Below are positions 53,453-63,034 of a DNA stretch of 64,000 nucleotides, in pieces. Every line of letters begins with the position of its first letter. Position 1 is the stretch's first letter. Under the pieces are notes generated by a model. The model worked only from the letters and a program-made list of their open reading frames with translations, was not told where the DNA came from and did no database searches. Source of the stretch: JAJFFW01 sp965263375 (GTDB lineage: Bacteria; Pseudomonadota; Alphaproteobacteria; Caulobacterales; Parvularculaceae); contig OZ253669.1 of assembly GCA_965263375.1 (NCBI GenBank), positions 496,001 through 560,000 on the forward strand, in the 5' to 3' direction. The position numbers and the translations under genes were made by a program.

Positions 53453-56224
53453 TTATGCGGCCTTGTTAGCAAACTGGGCTTTTATGCTCGGTAAATTATC
53501 ATGTGTGTGCTGAAAAACGTCCTTAATTTTTTCGCCAAGGGGGGCTGTGTCTTGCCCGTCGCTCGCCAGTTGCTCTAAGTCGGAACAGATTTGTGCAAGG
53601 ATATTTGCGCCTACATTGACGCTCATTGATTTTAGCGCATGCGCGGCCCGAGCGATGGCGACATTATCGCCCTTTGCAAGCGTGTTATCTAATGCGGCGT
53701 ACGCTTCTTTTGAATGCTCTTCAAAAAGCGACAGCGCCCGAAGGACTAATGCGTCGCCCCCCTCTTCTTGGATGGTGGCAAGATCTTGAAGGATTTTTTC
53801 GTCAAAGGCGGCCGCGTTTGTTTCTGGTTTTGCGCTTTTTGAGGGGGGGTGGTCTAACTTTGGAGAAGTATCTTTGTCTTCATCAGCAATGGTTTTATAT
53901 CCAGCAGGCGTGATGTGGCGGGCAATTTCTTGACCAAGAGAGCTTATCGTGAAGGGCTTTAAGATAAACGCATCCATGCCGGCTTTGCGCCACTCTTGCT
54001 TAGCATTGGCGACTTGGGCTGTGAGTGCGGCAATAGGGGTTCGTGTAAGTCCTTTTTCTTTTTCATAAGCGCGAATGGCCCGGGTCGCTTCGAAACCGTC
54101 CATATGCGGCATTGAGCAGTCCATTAAAATAAGGTCATAGGAAATTGTTTTAGCCGCCTTTAGAGCCGCGCGTCCGTCAGCAACAATATCTGGATTTACG
54201 TCAAAGCGTGCTAATGCGGCGCGCACCACAGCGCGGTTTACGGCGCTGTCATCAGCAGCAAGAATTTTTGATCCCTCGAAAGAAGGGAGCTTCAAGATGG
54301 CTGGATCTTGGGCTGTCAATGCAGACGGGCCGCGCAGGTTATCTGTTAAGAAGCGATCTAGTTGCGCCAAAACTTCGGCGCGCGAAAAGGGGGTGGTTAA
54401 TAGGTCATCTGCCTCGCCACTTTCTAAAAGCGGGTCCCCTTCTTGATCATCAAGCGATGTGATGCAGATACGTGCTGGAAGGGCATGCGTTGGTGAACCA
54501 GCAAGGGCTTTTGCGTATAGCTTTAAGATTTCTGGCGATCCAAAAATAACGTCGGCGTAATTCATGTGAGTAGCCGTCAGATTGGATGAATCCTCTTTGC
54601 GGGTCGTGATATTTGATTCGTGTAGATATCGGGTCAAAGAATTTTGAGTTGCTGATCCATCTAATGCGATCATTGCATGCAGAGGACGTTTTGGTCTGAT
54701 GGCTGGCGAAGCTGGCTTTAGTATCTTTGCGGGAAGATTGAAGGAAAAGCGAGATCCTTCGTCTAATGCGCTTTTAACGCTAATCTCACCATTCATGTCG
54801 CGTACAATTTTACTACAGATAGCAAGGCCAAGGCCTGATCCGCCAAATTTTCGGGTTGTGCTTTGGTCTTCTTGTGTAAAGGCTTCAAAAATTTGCCGTT
54901 GTTTTTCTGGGGCGATGCCTATGCCTGTGTCGGTTACAGAGAATTCGATGGCGTCAGGACCATCTGGTCGCTTTAGCATCTGGACTGCAACGAGAATGCT
55001 GCCCTTCTCAGTGAATTTTATGGCATTATTGACCAGGTTGGAAAGAAGCTGGTTAAGGCGGGTTGGGTCACCCTCTATTTCTTCCGGCGTGTCAGTGCTG
55101 ATATGAGCGGCAAGGTCAAGGCCTTCTGAACGGGCGCGTTCATAAAACAAGCTAACAACGTCATCAATAATGTCACTGGGCCTGACGGGAATGGCTTCTA
55201 AGGCTAATTGACCGGCCTCTATTTTTGACAAATCAAGAATGTCATTGATGATCGCCAATAGGCTGTCGCCTGATTTCACAATGAGGTCGGCATAGCGCTG
55301 TTGGCGCTTGCCGAGTGATGAATCGCTCAACAGTTGCGCTAGCACCATCATGCCATTCATTGGGGTGCGAATTTCATGGCTCATGGTTGCTAGAAATTCT
55401 GATTTGGTGCGGCTTGCGGCCTCTGCGGCTTCTTTCGCGTTGTTGAGTTGTTCTGTTCGTTTGCGAACCATTTCGCGTAAATTTTGACGATTTGTGCGCA
55501 GTTGCTGATCGCGTTCTTGAATATAGTTCAGCATGGCGTTGAACGATTCAGCAAGCTCGCCAGTTTCGTCGGAGCTTATTCGTTTCACGCGGCGGCGAAA
55601 GTCACCGGTTTTTCGAACCGTTTGCATAGCTTTGTTCAAACTCTGGATCGGATAGGCGATCCGGTTGACCATTCGCATGACAGTCAGGAGGCTAATGATT
55701 GCCGTGATGGCGGATGTGATCAGCCAAGTTTTGATAAGGTTTTGTAAATTATTATGAAGCGTTGATACTTCCGGCTCTATATGCACCGAACCTATGATAC
55801 GCCCTTCGCGAACAACGTTTATCTCAACAGGGCTGGTGAGCGCTGCTTTTTGCATCACTGAATAAATTGCCGTGTCTAATATCGCAAAGGCGTTGGCGCC
55901 GGTTGGCGGCGGCAAAGACGGCGCCCCTAAGGATGCTAACAGCTCCCCAGTGGGCGTGTTAATGCTGATTTGTGCAGCAAGCGGAGGGAGCCCCATTTGT
56001 GATAAGATGTCATACGCTTGTGCAACGTCTTGGCGCTCCAAACTATCTGTCGCAATGGACCCATATGCATAAGCGAGCGCTTGGAAATGGGTGGTTTTGT
56101 AGTCGCGAAAATGACTAACATCGCGCCATGCGGCAACACCAGCCATCACGGCAATCACGCTGAAGATGGTCAGGGTGATATTGACGGCGAGGTGCCGGCT
56201 AATCGTGGTGTTGGTTTTTTTCAC
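53453..56224 (-). CDS. BarA-like hybrid sensor histidine kinase with REC and Hpt domains
   Basis: Membrane sensor of 923 residues. Two membrane helices (about 13-32 and 165-184) flank a periplasmic sensing region; a HAMP domain (190-242) and coiled coil follow. HisKA has the phosphoacceptor His283 in ATMSHEIRTPMNG; the ATPase domain has NLVNNAIKFTEKG, DTGIGIAPEKQ and GGSGLGLAIC. A degenerate receiver region (about 520-630) lacking the Asp, then a complete receiver with LILMDCSMPHMDG, and a C-terminal Hpt domain with ARAAHALKSMSVNVGA complete a phosphorelay. The start is GTG 56224. The output regulator is not in view. It is divergent from a receiver-kinase gene. Confidence 0.92.
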   Translation of the reverse strand: MKKTNTTISRHLAVNITLTIFSVIAVMAGVAAWRDVSHFRDYKTTHFQALAYAYGSIATDSLERQDVAQAYDILSQMGLPPLAAQISINTPTGELLASLGAPSLPPPTGANAFAILDTAIYSVMQKAALTSPVEINVVREGRIIGSVHIEPEVSTLHNNLQNLIKTWLITSAITAIISLLTVMRMVNRIAYPIQSLNKAMQTVRKTGDFRRRVKRISSDETGELAESFNAMLNYIQERDQQLRTNRQNLREMVRKRTEQLNNAKEAAEAASRTKSEFLATMSHEIRTPMNGMMVLAQLLSDSSLGKRQQRYADLIVKSGDSLLAIINDILDLSKIEAGQLALEAIPVRPSDIIDDVVSLFYERARSEGLDLAAHISTDTPEEIEGDPTRLNQLLSNLVNNAIKFTEKGSILVAVQMLKRPDGPDAIEFSVTDTGIGIAPEKQRQIFEAFTQEDQSTTRKFGGSGLGLAICSKIVRDMNGEISVKSALDEGSRFSFNLPAKILKPASPAIRPKRPLHAMIALDGSATQNSLTRYLHESNITTRKEDSSNLTATHMNYADVIFGSPEILKLYAKALAGSPTHALPARICITSLDDQEGDPLLESGEADDLLTTPFSRAEVLAQLDRFLTDNLRGPSALTAQDPAILKLPSFEGSKILAADDSAVNRAVVRAALARFDVNPDIVADGRAALKAAKTISYDLILMDCSMPHMDGFEATRAIRAYEKEKGLTRTPIAALTAQVANAKQEWRKAGMDAFILKPFTISSLGQEIARHITPAGYKTIADEDKDTSPKLDHPPSKSAKPETNAAAFDEKILQDLATIQEEGGDALVLRALSLFEEHSKEAYAALDNTLAKGDNVAIARAAHALKSMSVNVGANILAQICSDLEQLASDGQDTAPLGEKIKDVFQHTHDNLPSIKAQFANKAA

Positions 56225-56404
56225 AGTTTGATCGCAGTTAGGTTGTCGACTGCTTTCATTATAGTTGATGAAGGGTTGCCATTTCGTTTGCTTGCAGTGA
56301 GCTAATTCTCATCGCGCGATTTACGCGAAAGCCCTTATTAAGAAAAGACGCGTAAGTATCGGGTTTGTATGTCAGGCATTTAGGCAAAGGCGTCGCCGCC
56401 CAGT

Positions 56405-57558
56405 ATGAAACAATCGCGAATATTACTTGCGGATGATGATCCGATAATGCGTGAGCTGGCTGCAGCGAAATTGTCGGAGGCTGGTTGGGATCCGACAACC
56501 GTTAAAGATGGGCGTGAAGCGCGCATCATGCTGGATACGGGTGATTTTGATCTCTTAATCACTGACCTTGAAATGCCTCATATGGATGGGTTTGAATTGA
56601 CGCAAAAGCTGCGAAATTCAAAAACTTATAGTGAGTTGCCTATTATCGTTATTACGGGCACAGGCCACAGTGACGCCGTTGAACGCGCCTTCTCAGCTGG
56701 CGCAACATCCTTTTTGACAAAACCCATCAATTGGACGCTTTTTTCCCAGTCGGTCAGGTTCGTTTTGCGTGCTAGTGAGGATCAAAAGGCGCTTCGAGAA
56801 GCGCGGGATGCAGCGGACGCCGGCGCTCGGTTTAAAGAGAGTTTGTTGTCAATGATGAGCCATGAGCTGCGAACGCCGCTTAACGCTATCATTGGTTTTA
56901 GTCAAATTTTAAGCGATCTTTTTGATCAAAAAGATGATCATCTTCACAGGGAATATGCCGGTTACATTGTTGACGGCGGTAAGCGTTTGCTAAACTCTAT
57001 TTCCGATATCTTGCTTGCCTCAGACGCTAGCACGGGCGTTTTAGCGCTTGATGAAGAATGCTTCTCATTAGCTGAGTTGTTTGAGACGGTGCAGGGGAGC
57101 TGGAAAAAACGATTGAGACCAGCGGCGCTAGCGTTGATGTCATCTTGGAAGATTGTGGCGGCGATCTTTATTGCGATAGACAATTAATAGTGCGTGCAGT
57201 TGCGAAACTGCTTGAAAATGCGATTAAATTTTCTGGGCCTGAGGCAAAGATTTTTATCGGCGCCACGGTCTTGCGAAATGGTGATTTGGCGCTTTTTGTT
57301 AAGGACAATGGCCCCGGTCTGTCGCCGGATGCAATTGAGCAAGCTTTACAACCCTTTTCCCAGCTTGACATGTCATTGAAACGATCGAATGAGGGGCTTG
57401 GTCTGGGGTTGCCGATCGTTATGTCGATCGCAAAAAACCATGGGGGCGATCTAAAAATCGTATCAACCGTTGGAAAAGGCGCCCAGGCGATGATTGTCTT
57501 GCCCAAAAAGCGAGTTGTTACGAGTGATGTGTCGGCGGATTTAAAACTGATGGCTTAG
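56405..57558 (+). pseudogene. receiver-histidine kinase fusion interrupted by a one-base frameshift
   Basis: A two-domain signalling protein of about 385 residues if repaired. The receiver (residues 4-120) has the acidic pair ADDD, the phosphoacceptor Asp54 in LLITDLEMPHMDG and Lys106. HisKA follows with His153 in MMSHELRTPLNAII. The first frame then loses its sequence after FETVQG and stops at 57187. The -1 frame continues as ELEKTIETSGASVDVILEDC, then LLENAIKFSG, DNGPGLSPDA and GLGLGLPIV of the ATPase domain to 57558. A base is probably missing in the G run at 57094-57097. Without repair the product lacks the kinase ATPase domain. Confidence 0.82.
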
Positions 57559-57867
57559 TATAAATGAGGTGGCTTCAGTTGTTGGGGGCGCCTTTAGGTT
57601 TTATGCTTAACGCCATGTTAATCATTGCAACCAATTATGCGTATGCGCAGTAAAATATTGCAGCGCAGCAAAATCCGCATGCGCTGCAGTCAATAGCTGC
57701 ATCGAATTGTGGTATTTTTGTAACGGTTACTGGGTGATGTTAATTAATTGTGTTGCTTTGTCTGGACTGTATTCCACGCTCTGCAGACAATAAGGCTGAT
57801 CAGTAAGCGGTGCATCATAAAAACAAAAATTATGGGGGATCGCGCTCAATGAAGGGTTTAAAGTCCT
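57559..57867. other. 309-base gap before the TonB receptor, with a short signal-peptide-like frame
   Basis: No certain gene. ATG 57564 to TAA 57653 encodes 29 residues (MRWLQLLGAPLGFMLNAML, ending NYAYAQ), which looks like a signal peptide stopped at its cleavage site. The -1 frame just after it stays open to about 57790 with several cysteines. It could be a gene remnant, a leader or chance. The rest presumably holds the receptor's promoter. Confidence 0.4.
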
Positions 57868-60390
57868 ATGAATAAACAAGCTTATCCAACAATAAACATG
57901 AAGTCTTTGCTTTTTGCGAGCGTTGGCGCGATTGCGATTGCGGCTCCCGCTGCTGCGCAGCAAGATACGATTGTTATCACTGCTGCCAAGCGCGAGCAGA
58001 CTTTGCAGGAAGTTCCGATCGCCGTTAGTGTTGTCGGGGCGGATTCCATTGAAAAGGCGCGGGCTTTGGATCTGATTGATCTGCAAAACCAAGTGCCTTC
58101 TTTCCGCATTGGGCAGCTGCAGAATTCAACCCAAACGACATTTACAATTCGTGGTTTCGGCAACGGCGCGAATAACCCAGGCATTGAAAGCTCGGTTGGC
58201 GTCTTTATTGATGGCGTGTTCCGTTCTCGCTCAGCCTCTGCGATTTTGGACCTTCCGACTGTTGAGCGGGTGGAAGTTCTGCGCGGGCCGCAATCTACCC
58301 TATTTGGTAAGAACACCTCAGCCGGTGCAATTTCGATTACTACGAAAAAACCAGACTACGAGTTTGGCGGCTCGCTTGAGGGCTCGTACGGCAATTTTGA
58401 TGCGATCAACCTAAAAGGCACAGTCACGGGGCCAATTGCAGAAAATTTGGCGTTCCGTGTTTCCGGTTCTTATACAAAGGCTGATGGCTTCTACGAGAAC
58501 GAGTTCGACGGCAGTGATATTGGCGAACGAAATCGTTGGGCGAGCCGGGCGCAATTATTATTTGAACCAACAGATGACGTCTCATTTCGCTTAATTGGCG
58601 AATATAACCGTATTGACGAAGTTTGCTGCGGCGTTACTCAGTTGGTGAACGGCCCAACGACCTTTGTTCTTGGCAGCCCAGCCGTTGGCGGCATAATCAA
58701 TAATGACGATGATGCGTTTGATCGTTCTATGGTCGTGGATGTAACGCCAACCAATGAATTGGTCGGTAAGGGTTTGTCTCTACAAGCCGACTGGAATGTC
58801 GGTATTGGTGAGGTGACAAGCATCACCGCTTATCGCGATCAAACCGACGACAGCCAAACAGATGGCGACTTTACCAGCGCGGCGTTCGTCACTAATCCGC
58901 AAGAGGGAAGATATAAAACTTTCACCCAAGAGGTGCGCATCGCATCGACGGTGGATGGGCCTTTTAGCTGGCTTCTTGGCGGTTTCTTCTTTGACGAAGA
59001 AGTTGAGTTTAACCGTGACGTACTCTTCGGTGCGGATACTCGCACTTTTGCAGAAGTAAGCGCAGCCTTGATAGGCGCGCCAACGGCCTTGCAAGACCTA
59101 GAGACGGCGCTTCCTTTGCCTCCTGGGACGCTCTTTGCTGACGGCTCGGGCGTTCGGGGTGAGTATGTCATGGACAACCGTTCCTTCTCGCTGTTCGGCC
59201 AGGTGGATTACGAGTTAACAGACAGGATCACGCTTTCCGGCGGCCTTGCCTATATCAATGACCGCAAGGAAGTTGTCGGTAATAGTGTCCTTACGGATGT
59301 ATTCTCACAGCTTAATTTTCAGGAAATTGGTTTTGCACAAGCATTTGGAACGCTAACTGGGCTTCCGCCAACGCCCGCAAATATTGCTACGAACTTGGGC
59401 GCTGCTGGTTTGGCGACAACTTTGTCGACAACACCTTGTACCGCTGCGACAGCGCCAAATTGTAATCAATTGCTTGAATTCCAGCAATTTCAGTTCTTTG
59501 GCCCCCAAGTCAACTTCCCGGATCCGAGCAATCCGGTTGACGACGGTATCTTGCAAGATGACCAAATCACCTATACGGCCCGCATCACTTATGACGTGAC
59601 AGATTTTGCGAGCGCCTATTTCACCTATTCGACCGGCTGGAAGGCGGGCGCCTTTAACTTGTCTTCCGACAGCACGCCGCCAAATGCGGAAGGGTTAGGC
59701 CGTTCGGCGGACCCGGAAGATGTGACTCTATATGAAGTTGGCCTGAAAGCTCAGTTTGATATGGGTTATATCAACATTGCTCTTTTCCATCAGACTATTG
59801 AGGGTTTCCAGTCGAACCTGTTTAACGGTCTTGGCTTTACGCTTGATAATGCTGGCGAGCAGTCTGTCCAAGGCTTTGAAGTTGAATCAGCCTTCACGCC
59901 AGCTGAAGGTTTAGATCTAACCTTTGGTCTTACTTATCTTGATCCGGATTACCCAGAATTCCGTGAGGCGCCATGTATTTCGTTTGCTGATGCGCCAGCG
60001 TCTGTTTGTCCGACAGATGATGACTTTTTTGACGCTAGCGGTTTCCGTCCAGCGGGCATCTCGCCTGTAAGTATTGCTACTTCCGCAACTTACACGCATG
60101 TCTTCCCACATGGTGCGGAAGGCTTCGTTCGGTTACAATATACTTATGAGAGCCCAACACAGCTTGCTGATAATATACCGCGCGCTCTTGTTGAGCGTGA
60201 GGTGAGCACCTTAGATGCAAGCGCTGGATATGAGCTTGAAAATGGCATCGGCGTCAGCATCTGGGCGCGGAACCTGAACAACAATAACTACTTCCAACAG
60301 GCTTTCCCAACATCGGCGCAAGCAGGCACGTTTAGCGCATACACCAACGCGCCGCGCACCTTCGGCGGAACGGTTCGTTACCGCTTCTAA
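57868..60390 (+). CDS. TonB-dependent outer-membrane receptor
   Basis: Receptor of 840 residues. The start ATG 57868 has AAGGG upstream; an inner ATG (57898) lacks one. The signal peptide ends AAPAAAQ near residue 32, followed by the plug domain (DTIVITAAKREQTLQEVPIAV, then GRQ-like FTIRGFGNGANNPG and VERVEVLRGPQSTLFGKN). The 22-strand barrel fills the rest and ends in RYRF, the usual aromatic C-terminus. It resembles the receptors for carbohydrates or unknown compounds abundant in marine and oligotrophic Alphaproteobacteria; the ligand is not evident. No TonB/ExbB genes are near. Confidence 0.92.
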   Translation: MNKQAYPTINMKSLLFASVGAIAIAAPAAAQQDTIVITAAKREQTLQEVPIAVSVVGADSIEKARALDLIDLQNQVPSFRIGQLQNSTQTTFTIRGFGNGANNPGIESSVGVFIDGVFRSRSASAILDLPTVERVEVLRGPQSTLFGKNTSAGAISITTKKPDYEFGGSLEGSYGNFDAINLKGTVTGPIAENLAFRVSGSYTKADGFYENEFDGSDIGERNRWASRAQLLFEPTDDVSFRLIGEYNRIDEVCCGVTQLVNGPTTFVLGSPAVGGIINNDDDAFDRSMVVDVTPTNELVGKGLSLQADWNVGIGEVTSITAYRDQTDDSQTDGDFTSAAFVTNPQEGRYKTFTQEVRIASTVDGPFSWLLGGFFFDEEVEFNRDVLFGADTRTFAEVSAALIGAPTALQDLETALPLPPGTLFADGSGVRGEYVMDNRSFSLFGQVDYELTDRITLSGGLAYINDRKEVVGNSVLTDVFSQLNFQEIGFAQAFGTLTGLPPTPANIATNLGAAGLATTLSTTPCTAATAPNCNQLLEFQQFQFFGPQVNFPDPSNPVDDGILQDDQITYTARITYDVTDFASAYFTYSTGWKAGAFNLSSDSTPPNAEGLGRSADPEDVTLYEVGLKAQFDMGYINIALFHQTIEGFQSNLFNGLGFTLDNAGEQSVQGFEVESAFTPAEGLDLTFGLTYLDPDYPEFREAPCISFADAPASVCPTDDDFFDASGFRPAGISPVSIATSATYTHVFPHGAEGFVRLQYTYESPTQLADNIPRALVEREVSTLDASAGYELENGIGVSIWARNLNNNNYFQQAFPTSAQAGTFSAYTNAPRTFGGTVRYRF

Positions 60391-60415
60391 TTGGGCGTAA
60401 CTTGATGGCTTACTG

Positions 60416-60444
60416 AAAAGGGCGGGTTTATCCCGCCCTTTTTA
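60416..60444 (+). terminator. rho-independent terminator after the TonB receptor
   Basis: An 11-bp perfect stem (60416-60426 with 60432-60442) with a 5-base loop, followed by T then A. It lies 25 bases after the receptor stop and just before repeat copy 2, the same arrangement as at copy 1. Confidence 0.9.
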
Positions 60445-60447
60445 TGT

Positions 60448-60801
60448 TCCATCATAAACCTCCACCTTCGGTTGAGGATTGGACGCGTTCTGCATTGTAG
60501 GTAGGAGACCGCAGTTTGTCTGCGTTATCAGCTTGTTAAAATCTACAGTTGGCGGTTTTTCCTCCCTCGCTTGCGGGGGAGGTGATCCGCGCGGAAGGCG
60601 CGGATCGGAGGGGGGGATGCGGTCTATGATATCATGATGGGCCTGAGTAAGTTGACCCAGTTTCGCCCCCTCCGACGGCTTCGCCGACACCTCCCCCGTA
60701 AAACGGGGGAGGAGAACTGAGACGCTCGTTGATCCAAAGACCGCCTCTGGCGGTCCCAAGCGAAGCGTTTCAAACCTCCACCTTGGGTGGAGGTCAATGA
60801 C
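60448..60801 (+). repeat. dispersed hairpin-rich intergenic repeat, copy 2
   Basis: About 354 bases, near-identical to 38021-38406 in direct orientation and about 30 bases shorter because one ACCGCC/GGCGGT hairpin unit is missing. Terminal CCTCCACC/GGTGGAGG-type hairpins and the internal stem set are preserved, with scattered substitutions. Substitutions in the outer hairpins include GGTTGAGG for GGTGGAGG. The right end abuts the stop codon of the Rieske gene (TAA on the minus strand, 60802-60804). It occupies nearly the whole gap between the receptor terminator and that gene; open frames within it are not considered genes. Confidence 0.9.
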
Positions 60802-61995
60802 TTATGTTCGCCAATAAAGCTCTTTTTCTGTAAGGGGATGTTCAAAGCCTTCTGCGCCGCCGCCAGCAGCCCAGGCTTTTTTCAAGGCGTGGTACCATTG
60901 CGCGGGAACATCCGGATCACCTGCATAGAGCGGAGTGTGCCGCCACCCGGAAAGGTTTTCATTTTGCGCGCGTAAGATAGATCCATCCTGTGACAGAAAA
61001 TTATGCGCCATCATGCTGATCACTGGTTTTAACAAGGTCAAGACCGGCATTGTCCAAAATAGCATATGGGTGATGATGCTTTGGTTGGGCCCCGCCGGCG
61101 TTATCGCCGTTAGCCCTAAGATTGTATGTTTTTCATTGCGGATCGTCTCTAAGCGCAAGCCTGGCAAGCGGAACTCAATCTCAGTTGTGGGTGTCCCGCC
61201 AAGAAAACCATAGATACGGCTGTTTGATGATGGGTGGTGGGGCGGCATGCGAAAACCAAGCTCGGTTGGTTCAAAATTTTTAGTCTTTTCTTGGGCGGCT
61301 TTGCCTTCACGCCACCACCATTGTTTGTGTACAAATGGTGTGTGCGCCGGATCAACGAGACCAATCACCGCTTCGTCAAATGGGCCTTCAGCATAGACAG
61401 TCGTCACATTTTTAGGACGCATGGTTTCGGGCAGGCCAATCGCCGGCGGGGCCAGCTGCGGGGTTTCTTCATCCCCAAAGTAAATCCAGACAAGCCCATT
61501 GGCTTCATGGATGGGGAAGCGCTGAACTTTGATTTTGCTTGTCTCAAATTTCGTTTTTTCTGACAAAGCGGGGATTAACGAGCAGCGGCCTGTGGCGGTG
61601 CTAAATTGCCATCCATGATAGGGGCATTCAACGTAATCGGCGCCGCTTTGATAGCCTATTCGCCCAGCTGATAAAGGGGCCGCACGGTGGGGGCAGACAT
61701 CTTTTAACGCGAATGCGGCGCCATCTCCTGCGCGTCCTAATACGATTGGCATGCCGAATAAAATACGGCGGATCATGCGCGCGGGGCTGAGCGCGGATGC
61801 CGGGCAGGCAAAATGCCAAACGCCTTTTATCAATTCATCCTGAGGGGCGACGTGCTTGTTAGGCGCTGATGGATAAGGCGGCTCAACCCCTAAAGCTTTT
61901 TGGGCGAGCGCCCGGGAAGTCGTTGCGCCTTCCTCCAGCTTTTTCTTCACGAAGCTTGCGGCGGCCGCCGCGTCTTTTATGCGAGGGCCCTTCAT
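60802..61995 (-). CDS. Rieske [2Fe-2S] oxygenase-type protein
   Basis: Protein of 397 residues with an N-terminal Rieske domain: Cys101-x-His103 in CPHRAAPLSAGR and Cys124-x2-His127 in CPYHGWQF. The C-terminal part has a candidate mononuclear iron site around VDPAHTPFVH, as in aromatic-ring hydroxylating or vanillate-demethylase-type oxygenases. No reductase gene is adjacent, so substrate and partner are unknown. It starts 5 bases after the recR stop and so extends the dnaX-ybaB-recR transcription unit. Repeat copy 2 abuts its stop. Confidence 0.85.
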   Translation of the reverse strand: MKGPRIKDAAAAASFVKKKLEEGATTSRALAQKALGVEPPYPSAPNKHVAPQDELIKGVWHFACPASALSPARMIRRILFGMPIVLGRAGDGAAFALKDVCPHRAAPLSAGRIGYQSGADYVECPYHGWQFSTATGRCSLIPALSEKTKFETSKIKVQRFPIHEANGLVWIYFGDEETPQLAPPAIGLPETMRPKNVTTVYAEGPFDEAVIGLVDPAHTPFVHKQWWWREGKAAQEKTKNFEPTELGFRMPPHHPSSNSRIYGFLGGTPTTEIEFRLPGLRLETIRNEKHTILGLTAITPAGPNQSIITHMLFWTMPVLTLLKPVISMMAHNFLSQDGSILRAQNENLSGWRHTPLYAGDPDVPAQWYHALKKAWAAGGGAEGFEHPLTEKELYWRT

Positions 61996-61999
61996 CGGA

Positions 62000-62602
62000 C
62001 TAAATCGCCCGCCGCGCTTTCATCGCGGCGTTGAGCGTTCCTTCATCTAGGTGGTCTAGTTCGCCCCCGACTGGTACGCCTTGGGATAATTTTGTAACCT
62101 GTGCGGAAGACTTTTCCAATTGCTCTGTAAGATAATGCGCCGTTGTTTGGCCATCTACTGTGGCGGCAAGGGCAAGGACAACCTCTTGCACCTCCGGTCG
62201 TTCTGCGCGCGCCGTCAGTCCAGCGATATTAAGATCATCGGGTCCGATGCCATCTAGCGGCGATAAAAGTCCGCCTAAAACATGATAGCGCCCGCGATGC
62301 ACCCCTGCGCGCTCCATCGCCCAAAGATCTGCTACATCTTGCACAACGCATATAATCGCGGGATCGCGCTCGCTATTGCTGCAAATGGCGCATGGATCAA
62401 TGGAATCCCAATTGCCGCACTCGCTGCAGGCTTTCACTTTTTCAGCAGCGTCTGAAAGCGCGAAGGCAAGGGGGCGCATCACCGGTTCTCGCTTTTTTAA
62501 AAGATAAAGCGTAGCCCGTTTAGCTGACCGAGGGCCAAGCCCCGGCATTTTCGCGAGTAGGTCGATCACCCGTTGTAACTCAGGACCAATGGCGGCAGAC
62601 AT
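62000..62602 (-). CDS. recR: recombination mediator protein RecR
   Basis: Protein of 200 residues that works with RecF and RecO in loading RecA on gapped DNA. The N-terminal helix-hairpin-helix LLAKMPGLGPRSAKRA is followed by a C4 zinc finger (Cys59, Cys62, Cys71, Cys74 in CSECGNWDSIDPCAIC) and a Toprim domain (ICVVQDVADLWAMER, then HVLGG.LSPLDGIGP). The last residues read GGELDHLDEGTLNAAMKAR, as usual. Confidence 0.95.
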   Translation of the reverse strand: MSAAIGPELQRVIDLLAKMPGLGPRSAKRATLYLLKKREPVMRPLAFALSDAAEKVKACSECGNWDSIDPCAICSNSERDPAIICVVQDVADLWAMERAGVHRGRYHVLGGLLSPLDGIGPDDLNIAGLTARAERPEVQEVVLALAATVDGQTTAHYLTEQLEKSSAQVTKLSQGVPVGGELDHLDEGTLNAAMKARRAI

Positions 62603-62617
62603 AAAACGTTAAGCTTT

Positions 62618-62944
62618 CTAAAAGGGCAGTTTCATGCCAGGCGGAATAGGCAGCCCTTCGGTCAATTTCGCCATTTCCTCTTGAGACTGAGTTTCAAGCT
62701 TGGCTTTTGCGTCATTGATCGCAGCCGCAATCAAGTCCTCTAAAACTTCCGCCTCGTCCTCTTTGATCAGGGCGCGTTCAATCGCAACGGCTTTAGCGAA
62801 GCCTTTGCCGTTCAAAACGACTTTCACCATGCCGCCGCCTGCTTCCCCGGTGGCTTCCATATCTGCGATCCGTTCTTGGATCTCTTGCATCTTATTTTGA
62901 AGGCCAGCGGCCTGTTTCATAATATCGCCCAGGTCTTTGATCAT
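62618..62944 (-). CDS. YbaB/EbfC nucleoid-associated protein
   Basis: Protein of 108 residues in the YbaB/EbfC family, a dimeric nucleoid-associated DNA-binding protein. Helical ends surround the beta core MVKVVLNGKGFAKAVAIERAL, with the PPGMKLPF ending typical of the family. It lies between dnaX and recR, the conserved order, 15 bases before recR. Confidence 0.93.
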   Translation of the reverse strand: MIKDLGDIMKQAAGLQNKMQEIQERIADMEATGEAGGGMVKVVLNGKGFAKAVAIERALIKEDEAEVLEDLIAAAINDAKAKLETQSQEEMAKLTEGLPIPPGMKLPF

Positions 62945-63034
62945 CCCGTTTCTCCTGGCTTTAAACTGCTAACGTGTGTGGTCATCTTTGTTATGTCGGC
63001 GCTTTTAATGCTGCGTCAAGGCTGTGAGGCGCAC

